A stretch of DNA of 64,000 nucleotides from NCBI GenBank assembly GCA_013365365.1, contig JABVXU010000002.1:536001-600000 (forward strand), in the 5' to 3' direction. Position numbers and translations under genes: made by a program. Numbering within the stretch: the first letter of the stretch is position 1; every line of letters starts with the position of its first letter. This document shows positions 26,701 through 39,000 of the stretch, piece by piece. Source of the stretch: Cruorifilaria tuberocauda (lineage: Eukaryota; Nematoda; Chromadorea; Rhabditida; Onchocercidae). The notes under the pieces were generated by a model, which was given only the letters and a program-made list of their open reading frames with translations, had not been told where the DNA came from and made no database searches.

Positions 26701-29700
26701 AAGTTCGTAATAAAATTCGTAAAAATAAAATGTCTATGGATGTTTTGCTTGTAATTTAGCTATAAAGATTTAAAACTAATAATAAAACCTCAAAAAATTG
26801 ATAGAACTCTGGCACTGAAGAACAGTCCGAAGCTAATTCGATAACAGGGATAGCAAGAACGGCGCTTGGACAAAGACCTGCCAAATGTGATATTAACTGC
26901 CGAGCTAATGGTGCCATACCATCAGGCAGTACCTGTACGGCTAGATCACAGGCCATTATCGCCTGAAAATTGTTTTTAATGCTCCAAAAAGCCCCTAAAA
27001 AATTTTTTTTAAAGTAATTTTTTCTGTTTAAAAAGATCAAAATTTATATGTGACAAACTGAATAAAAGATGGCAAAGTCCATTCATGACGACAAAAAAAA
27101 GTTGGAAATCCTTAAAGTACACAAATGCATGAATGGTCAACAAACCTGCTGACACCCACTTGGAAGAGAAAGGACGCAATCAACCATAATTTTACAAATA
27201 CTTTCATCGTGATAATAGTTAATTAGACGACTAAAAATAGGACAAATGTATTTTGGCAGATCGACTTCGCTTTTATGTGATGAGGTTACAGCTAAATCAG
27301 CATCAGAGATCAAAGTACTGCGCCTGCAAGAAGAACAAAAGTTCATTCACCTACCAAATATCAAATACAAGAATCTTCAATTTACGAAAGCTCTGCTCAC
27401 GAATTATTATTATTTTCAATATTGCTGTCTATGATCCAAGAATATCCACTTTTATCACAAATGCTAATAGAAAGAGCAACGACTTTTCTATAGCTATTTC
27501 TTGCGTCAAAAATGAGAGAACTATAAAATATGAAAAAGAATCCAATTGAGGATATGAATAGAATAATTTAACTACAGATTAGGCTTGAAAAGAAAGTTAC
27601 AAAACAAACTTATAGTATAATGCAATTATAGCATTTTTCAATTTTTTTATGCGTTCAGCACCAGCGGTGAAAATTAAATCTCGCACTTCTACTATTCGAC
27701 ATAATCGCTGCAAAATTATTTTCATAACCGGAAACCTGAAATAATTTTTTAAGTATTAGAACAAAGTTTCAAGCACTTGCACAAATATGTCATTCATTAT
27801 TTTAAAAATTACATGGGGTGACCCAAAGGTCAGTAAACTGAATATCATATATCAGTAAACAATTATTGACTTTAAAAATCATTCAATAGAGTGTTCAAGA
27901 ACAATAAAATTTTATTAAAACTACCAGAGTTCTTCTTCAATGGCTTTTGTAACTGCTGCGCATATTTCGCTCCATTTAAAATCGCCATTAGTGTCACTCC
28001 CAGCACGACATATTCGTACATTAGTTACGTCTCCAAATTCACCAATACAAACTGCATCAAAGTAACTGATGAATATAGTACGAATTAACTTTAAAGTTTC
28101 TAGAAACCATGACTAAATACAAGGAAAAGCAATCTACACTCAAAAAAAACTTAAAAGTTTCTGGAGTGTATTTTTGATCAATAAGTGATATAGTATAATA
28201 CCCATTTCTTCTGAGGGCGGATTACAAACAAGGGTCAACAATGCGGAAAATATGCGTTCACGTATTTCACAACCAATTTCGCGAACAAATCCATGCTGAT
28301 AATGGGAATGGAGATGTTCACAAAGCATATGTACGATATAATGAAGATGAACACTCCGCAAATCAGAAAAACGTTCAGTTAAAACTTGACATACATCACC
28401 CGCTACTATTTCCATATTTTCAAGAATTTCTGAAACAAAGATTGGTAGTAAATCATAACATATAATATTTTCTCGAAAATTATGAATGTGAATTTAATTA
28501 AGCTTGCTTTCGGAAGATGAAATAACGAAAAAACAAAATGCTCTTCATAATTTTATTTCTACAAATTTCAAAGTTATGTATAAACTCTAATCATCTTATT
28601 CGAGACAAACCTCCAGTATCAAGATCAAGTGCAAGAAATGAACTGGCGATCTCCATTACTATCAAAAACAAGTCATCATCTTCAGATTCACGCAAGGATA
28701 CTGTTTTTGCAACATCAAATAACACATTCAACATTTGGTACTGAAGTTTGAAATAATTTTTTCTAAACACCAGTAGAAATGCATATGCAGGAATAGTATT
28801 TTCTAATTTTTCAATTTGGATGTCATATTTGTTTTGAAAGCAAAAAATTGAAGAAATAGATTCTTACTCAATCGTGTGAATGATTTCAATTTTTCATGCA
28901 TAACTTACACGAACTTTCATGATTGAATGATTTAAAATAGAAATCACCAATATCTTCATTAAATAAATATTATCAGTGGATGATAATAATGAAGCAAACC
29001 TGAACTTTTGCATTCTTTTCATGAACACAACCTTCAAGTATAGGACAAACAAAATCCATAACGACTGCTCTTTCGTGTAGCCAATGATATTTCATATAAA
29101 CCGTATGCAGAACGCTCACTGCTTTCTCCCTTAAATCGATATTCAACAATTATATATAATTCAATGTTAATGTAATCTTAGTCTAAACATTTTTCTGGAA
29201 GGCGCTGGTCAGCCAAATTTTCATACATTAGAAGGCTAACGAACCTGACTGCAGCAGGATAGTTATCTTGAAGATGTTTCTGGACAAGTTGCCGAAGAGT
29301 CTGGAGCCAGTTCGATATAAAAGGATCCAAACACTTGAAAAAAATTGATTTACAGACGATAAATGGCACAATTATTAAATTTATATTAAAATTTTTAAAT
29401 TTATAATGAATAAACGATCATTTTACATTATAAACCAATCACTCAGTTATGCTATACTAATCGTACTACAAGAAACACTGACATCCAAGAAAACTTACAG
29501 CCACTCGGTAATCAAATAATGATATAATGCTTGGAACAGGACGTTCGTCGATGCAACTTTCTATCAGTGAATACAATACTTCAGGAGAACCGGCGTAGTA
29601 ACCATCATGATATAAATTCTCAATGACGCTGAGTAAATGATGAGCGCGTGTCCGTTGCTCACCAACTTTCCCTTTCCATGATACCTGTCAAAAAAAAATA

Positions 29701-32376
29701 ATAAGAGTTGAGCCAATTTTTTTTTTCTCCAGACTTGAAATAATTCGCTCAAATTAGAACTTCCGTTTTATATTCCTTTAATCAAAAGTGATTGTTTTTG
29801 CTTTATGAAACCAACAAAATAAAGCAGTCAATGATTTTTTCTACAATTAAAAAAATTTGAGGAGAGTTCTTAAACTTTCCAAGTTGAAAATATTATGATA
29901 TATACTTGTTCAAAAAGCTTTAAAGCTTGTTTAAGAAGTCGTATGATACAGTGCCAACTCAGCTGTTGCAAATTTTTTCCGCTAGCATTCAGCAATCGTC
30001 GGATGGCAATCAAAACTTCATTTACGACTTGAGGACTTGCCTCCATTGCTGGCAACATGTTTGGAAGAACGACGCTTGGATGACAACGCAAATTATCAAT
30101 ATGCTAAAGAATAAACCAAATCAGATTTGCTCACGATTTCAGGTTAGATCTTCTTTATGAACCTGTTATCTTACAAAAATAAACTACATTCATTTTCATA
30201 TCTGTTGTCTATCAAAACTGTGATGGATGATTGAATAAGAATTTTCCTAAAATTAAAAGATATTGAAGTGTTTTGCATCTCAAAACTGCCATCCTTCAAT
30301 ATACAAACTCGGAATGCTATAAGCAAATCTATAAACACTAAAGACTTCAAAGGGAAAAAAGACATTATTACTTGAACCCCATCAACTGCTGTGTATTACA
30401 TAAGCAGCAAATGGACAAGAGAGCTTACTTGTTGACTCCAAAGAGCAGTATGTATACAGTATACAGCACCCACAAGAACCTGTGTTTTCGGGCAATTACT
30501 ACTATCTCTCAGTAAATCAAGCATCAGTTTTATAACATTATGACCATAATGAGATCCCAGTAAATCTCTCATTACGTTCCATGCAGTGGAACCCCATTTC
30601 TGCTCGTTCATTACTGAACATAGTGTTGTTATTAATATCAGTAACTTCGTATCTGGGATGCGCCTACAAATCATAAAACAAATTATAACTGCGCAAAAAT
30701 TTAAACCAAGCATCTAATAACGTATCTTGATTGCAAATTTCGAGCAATAATATGTAATTTATATTTGCAAGAATTTCTCCGACAATCTTCTGTTTTACAG
30801 AATGAGCAAATGGACTGCTATATAAGTTATATAAGAGAAAACAAATAAAAAATCGCCTGGAAACTAAATTATACCCATATTTTAAAATAATTCCTAGTAG
30901 TAATAAACATTCATAAGTCAAGTGATCTGCTTTACGACATATCCTCAAGCAAATATTATGAACAACGCTATCGATCTCCTTGTTTGTAATAAAACCAGCA
31001 TTTGTTCTGCAAATGAAATATATTCATCAGTATTAAGCATCAGAATAAGCTTAAATCATCTCTCTAAATTTCTTGAAATATGAAGCTTATTTTAAAAATA
31101 ACTTTAAAGAAAAGTAGAACTTGTTAAAACTATAACACGAGTAAAAAGTTCATAAAATCCATATCTTCGTGATTAATTCTAAGGTATGAATGTTATATAA
31201 ATCATAATCAGCCCCACTTTATGACTTGCTGTGTGAGCTGAAGTACTCGAACAGCATGCCGATGATCCACCATATTTAGATCTAGTACTTCTTGCAACCA
31301 ACTAAGCTGAAGATTCATGAAATCATATTCGAAACCTGTTACTTTATCACCATTCATCGATAAAGCTACGTACCACTCCAGAGACAAATCATTGAGACCC
31401 ATGGAACGGATTAGCTAGAAAGAAAATTCTTCAATGAACTCTTTAAAGGTATTCATAAGATTTGTATGTCGATATACTGTTAAATTTGTGAATGCACTTG
31501 GTATTAGAAAATTAAGAAATTTAAGAAGATCAATATCACACAGAAAAAAATGTGTCGCGCATTGCCAAGCCAAGTTGATCCAACTGATATTCAGTGAGAG
31601 TAATAAATGTTTTCAGAAATGAATCCCTTGCTTCATCCATGTCATACAGATCTTTGGTCTCGTGATATAGTGCTTCAACGGTGCTTATTTGTAGTCGTCT
31701 GCTTCTAACGATCTGATAAGTTCTGATAGAGATAAGATCTGATAAGTCTATAATAGTTAAAGTTTTATGCAATCACTTCTTGTTTTTCCCAAGCTTTTCA
31801 CGTTTCAAAACAAATTACAAATATGAGAGCGAAGTTTTTTCCCTACATCGAAAATTACCTTTTATTGAAAAGCAATAATAAAAGAACCCGTAGAAATTGA
31901 AAAGAACTTGAAAGTTCAATTTAAATGAAACTTAACATTTGAATCTATCTCTTACTATATAAAGTAGTTGTCAATGAAGTAACTTGTACCGATTCTAATT
32001 GCTCCATTGCCTTTATCCGAGTGGACAGCGAACTACCAGATCCTAATTCAAACCACGCTGCTTGACTGATTGAACCCTCACTGAAATTGCATTAATAAAA
32101 TTATATTAGTGAAAAATAACTGAGCTGAATATACTCCCACCCTACCTTTTTTCCTCACATTTTTTTCTGCTTAAAATCAATTGATAACTTCCTGAACAGA
32201 GATTATTTACGTAAACAAGCTTGCTACTCTATTTATCAAAGTGATTCGAGAAGAGAGTGAAAATCCAGGAATTCTTACAAATTAATCTGCAATAACCTGT
32301 TGAAGAAATGTTGGGTGTCATCGCTATCTTTTCGACTGAATATTGCTGAAAGAAAGCCTCGTCTCGATAACGGCAT
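23717..32376 (-). CDS. TSC2: Tuberin (TSC2), RHEB GTPase-activating protein
   Basis: About 24-25 exons on the minus strand, roughly 1,400 residues (human tuberin is about 1,800). Exons traced with matching phase: 32376-32297, 32080-31990, 31712-31542, 31414-31218, 31006-30875, 30663-30429, 30103-29906, 29684-29499, and the last two, 24284-24058 and 23977-23717. Further exons lie between about 29.4 and 24.4 kb. N-terminal HEAT blocks track tuberin: TVEALYHETKDL, NVMRDLLGSHYGHN, VGAVYCIHTALWS, and LPNMLPAMEASPQVVNEVLI. The C-terminal RapGAP-type domain has VVYVAHGQT, ATLMP, then KKKFIGNDFVSVVFNDSG, whose Asn (codon 24222-24220) is the expected catalytic asparagine thumb, and GTISGKF. With TSC1, tuberin inactivates RHEB and restrains TORC1. 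The start codon is the first ATG of an exon matching tuberin's N-terminus. The middle region is shorter and poorly conserved. Confidence 0.88.
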
Positions 32377-35300
32377 ACTTATCGGATTTGGACTCGAGAG
32401 CGCATGCGTATCTATAGATTACTTACACTAATCTTTTTCATCTTGTTATAAGTTAATAATGAAAGTTACTAATGTTACTAATGAAATTACTAATAAATAC
32501 CACTTGCTGCAAATTCAGCATTCACTACGAGAGCTCGATCTGTTTCGCTCTTCTCTACGCAAATGATGACTAAAGCATGACTACGTGCATATCATGGAAA
32601 GAAGACTTGATAAAAAGAAGTGTAAAAATCACTGGTTAAAAACGAAGAAAGGAAAAAGATTCTGCTTCTCATGAATCATGAACCAGCAGAACTAACAAGG
32701 AAAAAGGTTACATCATCCTCTCATTTCGCCATTATTTCGCACACTTGCAAAACTAGGCGTTAAAAAAACAACAGAATGAGATAATATCGGTAACTGCCTC
32801 CCCTCCTTTCTCGTCCCACGTAACTCCCACCCCTCCGTTCTCGTAACTCCTCGTACTTCCACCTTCCTTCCAATCATTTCAGGAAATATAATCTACAACC
32901 TCCCAGTTCGTTTTTGAAATTAAGATCAACAACGATATGAAATTATTAATCTCACTCATCCTTGTATTGCTTGATGGTACCGTGTTCCAAAGGAGAAAGG
33001 TTACGTTCACAAGACGTTATTGTTATACAATTTAAACAATATGGGAATAAGTAAGCGTTTTGATATCACAAATAAGCAAGAAAGTGATAAGCAAGAAAAT
33101 TACGATGGATAATTATGTATAAATAATACTGAGATTGATAAAGGATTTTTATTTTTGGAAAAGCATTTTAGTAATCTCATTTTGATACTACTGTTCTTTG
33201 ATTCTTTTAACCTTCGAATTTTGACTCATCGATCTCTAGGCTGGTCTCCTTTATACTTATGGATGGAAAAATTCGTTAATGAATACAAAATTTAACAAAT
33301 CATCCGAATTAGAACTTAGAGAAGAAAGAAAATTTGCTTATTGATAGATAAATTACATGATTGAATTGGAGAACAAAGTCTACTTGAATAAGAGAGACGC
33401 ATTTCATTCAAAGATTATGGTCTTTTCAGCCGATTGATTCTCATTAATGTTCACTTTTAAAGTATTGGTGAACAGAATCAGTCAATAATTCGGTTAATGA
33501 TTACAAATTATTGCTTAGTTGAATAAAAATTTGCGAGAAGTGCGTTTATGAATAAGTAAAAAATCGAATTTTCCGATTCAACTTCATTTCAAACTCACTT
33601 TTTTTGTAAAATTTGATTTCAACCATATCAATGGACATGCGCTTTTTCGTATTTTATTGCAAAACTATGTGAGAAAAAATCTTACTTTAATAATTGATAA
33701 TTGATAATTTAATAATTGATTCCTGTGATGCCAACTGATTACTCACATGATATTTCCTGAATCATTGTAAAACATGGAAGTTTGAAACTTTGAAAGTTCG
33801 AAACTTGAAAAATCCTCTTTTGGACTTCAAATATGTAGAATTGAAAAAAAACCAGTTGAAAATTCAGTTTATAAAATTTCAGTTTCCCTTATTCTTCGAT
33901 TGCATGGAAATTCGTTCTGATGACACTCGATTGATGAAATTGAGCTAAATTTCACTTTTATTAGTTTACCTTGTAACGATCAATTCTCCTACTCTAACAA
34001 TTTATAAATCATCACTATTAGTGAATTTCGAGGGAAACAGATTACATACCATGGCGATTCTCGATTAGCGGCGGTAGCAGCAGCTGTGGTTTTTCTATCT
34101 CTAGGCATAGAGCCTCACCTCATCTCTTATCATTTCCTACCATTCGAATGATAAGTGAAGGTTGCCTGCTCACCGTTTATTTATCCATTGCTCTTCTCTC
34201 TCTCCCTTTGATCTTTGAAGTAATCAACCTCACTAATAGCTTCTTAACAACAGCATTTCGATATGATAACTGTTACTGAATCAATCTAAGCATCCATTAA
34301 TTCATCGAAATACATTTGCTATCGCTTTGATTGGGAATTGCAGAAACATAACGAGTCAATTTCCCAAGCTTTTCAGTAAGTCTGATGTTTGTTAGCAAAT
34401 CGATATATCCGTCAATTTTATCTTTATTATCATTTTACAAATTATCAATTTCAACAGTGCTATATATGTAATCAAACCGCTTATAAATTAAAAATATTTC
34501 AACTAATTATATTGGAGTGTAAAAGTTATAAAGAATGATTTAAAAAAGATTTGAAACACAAGTAAGTTATATCAAGTAAAACCGAATTAAATTAGGAATG
34601 AAATGAGTAAATCAGAGATTTTACTAGCAGCAGTGACTTATTTCACCGGAATATTATTTCAAGTGAAATATTTGATATAATTTAAAATTATTTCTTCTTA
34701 TCTCGTATTAATTCATTATATGATATTTATGCTTTGTATATCTATTGATTTTTCAGCTCATGATGTTCATCTTCATTAAAAAATTAATTCATTTGATTTA
34801 AAATATCATTGCGATGTTTTCAGTTATGATAGCAATAGTAATAGTAGTAGTGTAATTGTAATAACAATCAGAAGTTGAGATACTCATTCGAACAGATGTT
34901 TCTTAAACAATGCTCTTATATTTATGACAGCCACACACGCACACATACATCCTTCTCATCCCACGCTTCATTTTTCATTCCTCTTTAATACTTCTTTTCC
35001 TTCAGTATTTCATCCTTGAAATTACAAATGCATTCACACGACGCAAATTATTAAATTTATTAGCACCAACTTGAGAGATTCCTTTATTCTTCTATTACTT
35101 CTTCTTTTCCTCTAAAATTCTACCGTTTAAATTGTCAAATATTAAAATTTCTCAAAATTTATTCCTTAAAAATGTCACAAAACAAATTTGAATAGAATAT
35201 AATTTCATTTTTTTTGTTTTCAAAACCATATAAACTTCCTTTGGTTTCTTCGATAACCTTTTCTTATCTTTCTATCTCTTTCCTTCCTTCCACTTTTCCC

Positions 35301-36050
35301 TTCTTCTTCTTCTCTTCGCCACACTTCTCAATTTCATTCTATTGAAATAATGAGAAAAACAATAGAAAAAAAAACGAACAAAAAGTGAAAACCTAGAAAC
35401 GATCTCCAATTAGACCATTTTTAACCTTCTGCTATCGGTTTGACTTTTATTCCTACTAATAACTAAAAATACTTAGCTTTACTCTCAAAAACCAAGATAT
35501 ATCTCTTCCTCTCATTTCTCACATTTCTGCGATTCTAAGTGCATTGTTTTAAATAAGCATTTGAACAGACATGAATTGTACGAAACAGTCATTCTTTTGA
35601 CCCGATATTCTGTTATATACAGTAAATCGTATCTTCGTAGTTTAAATTGAATTATTATTCTCTGTCAGAGAATTTCACTTAATAATATCACTCGTGAATG
35701 GCTCATTTTTGGCTATTTCAATTTCTTCAATTCTGTTTCAATTCAACATTCTACTTTTTTTGTTCTATGATAACTATTACTAATATCAAGATTTTTAATT
35801 CACTCTTGCGTTTGTTTTTTCAATTTTATTGATTCAAAATTTTTTGACGGTATTTTCTTTGTATTGAAATCTTTTGTTAGTAATTTTTTTTTCGCTATTC
35901 TACTGATACGGAAGTGATTATGAGATGCTGCTAGGAATGAATGTAAAATATCCAATGAAGCTTTATGGATCTGATTAAATAAAACTTATTTTATAGACTA
36001 TTAGCGTCTAGATGACTAAGTAAGATTCAATTCAAATTTCAGCGAGTGAT
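32377..36050. other. Divergent intergenic region TSC2 / PPP4R4
   Basis: About 3.7 kb between two divergently transcribed genes, presumably holding both promoters. I see no coding exon. It contains short simple repeats (AATTGATAATTGATA-type near 33.69-33.72 kb) and pyrimidine-rich tracts near 35.27-35.33 kb. A splice acceptor-like TTTCAG sits just before the PPP4R4 start. Confidence 0.55.
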
Positions 36051-39000
36051 ATGGAAGCAGAGGATAGTGAAGAATTTGGGAAAAGAATTGACTGGGAATC
36101 ATTGCTGAATGCAGCGAATGATCCAGATCTTACCGAATTCCTTCAATCACCAGTCGATGATGCAATCAATATTCTCAAGTATTAACATTTTTTCGTAATT
36201 AAAATCCTTCTATTTTACTTCTGACTATCTAAATTTTCTTACTGAATAAATTCACTTAAATTTTTGATTTCATTTTTATTTTAAAAGGATCTGAATTTCA
36301 CATAATCTTTATTCCATTCCTTCGCTATATTCCTTATTATCAGCAGTTGTAAAATTTTTGAAATACTGTTTAACTGAGTGAATGGTTTAAAGGATTTATT
36401 TATTTTTCTCTAAACGTTTTAAAACTTGATTATTTTCAAGTATATTCCCGATGACGATAATTTATTCCCATAAGGAGCCTGAAAATTAAGGGGAGGATTT
36501 TTAGGACAGGACGAGAAATCCAGAAACTATCGATAATTCGAACATTGACCGATTTGCTGGAGACTGACGGAGAACATGTAGTTGAAAAGATCATGCCAGT
36601 CGTTCAAGTTAGCTGCATTTCGGTTGAATTCTAGAACTTAATTTTTTATATTTGTGACTTTGTAACTGATAACTGCAATTTAATTAGAGAGCCAAATTTT
36701 GAAATTTGAAGGAATACCGAAAATAGATCGTTTATTGAGGAAAGAGAGTAGCAGGACTTATAAATATTCATCAGTATTTAAAAGGATGGATTTTTTTTTG
36801 GGAAAAATAACCTGTGTAGAACAATTTTGGAATTTCAATCATTTTCTGAAATGGAAAAAGATTGGAGAATCAAAACAGAGTGAAAACATTTCTGTAATTT
36901 ATAAGTAACCCGAAATTCTAATTTATGCAGCAAATGTTGGATGAGGAATGCTCAAATTTGGATATACAGTGTGAGGCAGCTGTTATCTATAAAAATATTT
37001 ATCGAAACAACAAACTCACGTCTCATGTTCCGTAAGTTTTTTTGCTTTTTTTGGAAAGATTATATTTCCATAGGTTTTCAAAAACTTGCAAACTTTCAAA
37101 ATAATTTAACTGCTCCAATTGAAAAGCAAAAGCAATATAACTGCTTCTTACTCTTCCTATTAGAATTTAAAATAGTGAATTGAAACAGTAATCTTTTAAA
37201 TTGTTTCAGTTTAAATTCTATGATTGCCTATTAATCTGTCATTAATGTTTTATTGCAGTACTTCTTTTTCTTTTCTTTTATCGCTCCAAAGTATATAAAC
37301 TTTCACTCTTCATTTCTTCTCCAAAAAAGGCCCAGCAATAGAATGGTTATTAAAATTTAGCAAAAAATTCAATTGAAATAAAATTTTCAGAGGCATTAGT
37401 GACGTAATTCTAAATGGTATATTACAGAATGCAGCACAGCAAAAGGATAATTGCAAGTTTTATTTCATTTTTTGCTTGTTCATCTTTTTTCGAGATTTTA
37501 TTTATATAGCTTTTTTAGATATTGTTTAAAGTTCGCATTATGTAGATTACGACTGCAGCTAATTCACTGTTTTTATTCTCACATCCTTACTTGTCCTATC
37601 TCATCGCAGTTGTAAGACATCATTAAACGTGATCTATGTACTATGAAATTTTTGTTTTTATTATTCCTCCATAAAAACAATCAATTCAAATCAATAAAAG
37701 TTAATTGTAGAAGGAAAATTTTTAATTGGATTTAATTTCTCACAGTATGCTACAATATTGGTAGATTATTATTTTTATTATTCAGTAACAGCAGCAGCAT
37801 GGTTGGAGACGCTTGTTGAAGTGATCGATCAGGCGCCTGTATCGCAACTCAAACAACTTGTCAGTTCCATTTTTAACTAAATTTATTCTATGCCTTTTCT
37901 TAAACAAAATCTGCTATGTTGCAATGTGAACATAAATAAATGGAATGAGTAATGATTAATCGCCTTATTGATTTTGAAATTTTAGAAAGAAAAAAGACAG
38001 GTAGTTATGCAGGCAATATTTATTAAGTGACAGCAACTGTCCATGATAAATTAAAAAGATAGTTCGTTGATGAAAATTGAAATGATCATTTCTGTTCTCA
38101 TAAATTTGTCTACCTCTAAAAATTTTTTAATTACCGTAGTATTTTGATTCAGATTATAGGTTGTACCGCTGACAATTTCACAAGCTGAAACATCACAAAG
38201 AGCACAGCGACGTGTACTTGCTACTAAATTAGTTAATAAATTGTGCGCAAATTTAGAACCTATCGAGTGGGTCCTTTTTTTTGTATTTTTGCATTTCGAT
38301 AAATAAAATTTTTCCGTTAGGTAATTAACGATTGGTTCACTGAGTGATACACAAAAATTTTTATCAACATGAACGAAAGACTGGAGAAACAAAATCTTCA
38401 TACCACTGATTATATCTTTTAATTAATTTATCAATCAATCTGGTTGAATGAAAATCGTAATAAATTGTATCATTTACTGCAAATTATTGACAAAAAAGGA
38501 GACAAATTTTCTTTTTGTGTCGTTTTTTTGTAACATTTTTCATCCATCTGTTGAAAATTAGCAAAATATGGAGACTTTAATTTTTCAACTTCTCCTTACT
38601 ATGAAAACAAATTCATTTTCAAGATATGTTGCAGATAAAAAAACTAAAAATTTATACCGAAAACTAATTTATCACTAATCTCCAAGTAACTTTACTGTTT
38701 GTTTGCTGATTTGTGATATTTTTGTAGTATTCAACGTGATATTATACCTTGTGTGCAAATGCTTTGTAATGATCCCAATTCAAATGTGCGAAGCTCTATG
38801 GCTCAAAATCTGGCTGTTGTCGCCGAATCGCTAAGGCATTCAATTGCTTATCTTCTAATCATATTTGATTTTAAGAGGACTGGTTAATTAAGATTCAAAT
38901 CTACAAAGCCATGCAATTTCCATATCAATGTGCTATACAATGCTACTACAAGAAACATTTCTGAACTTTAAAATTTAATGGGAATTTTTTAAGGAGTCCA

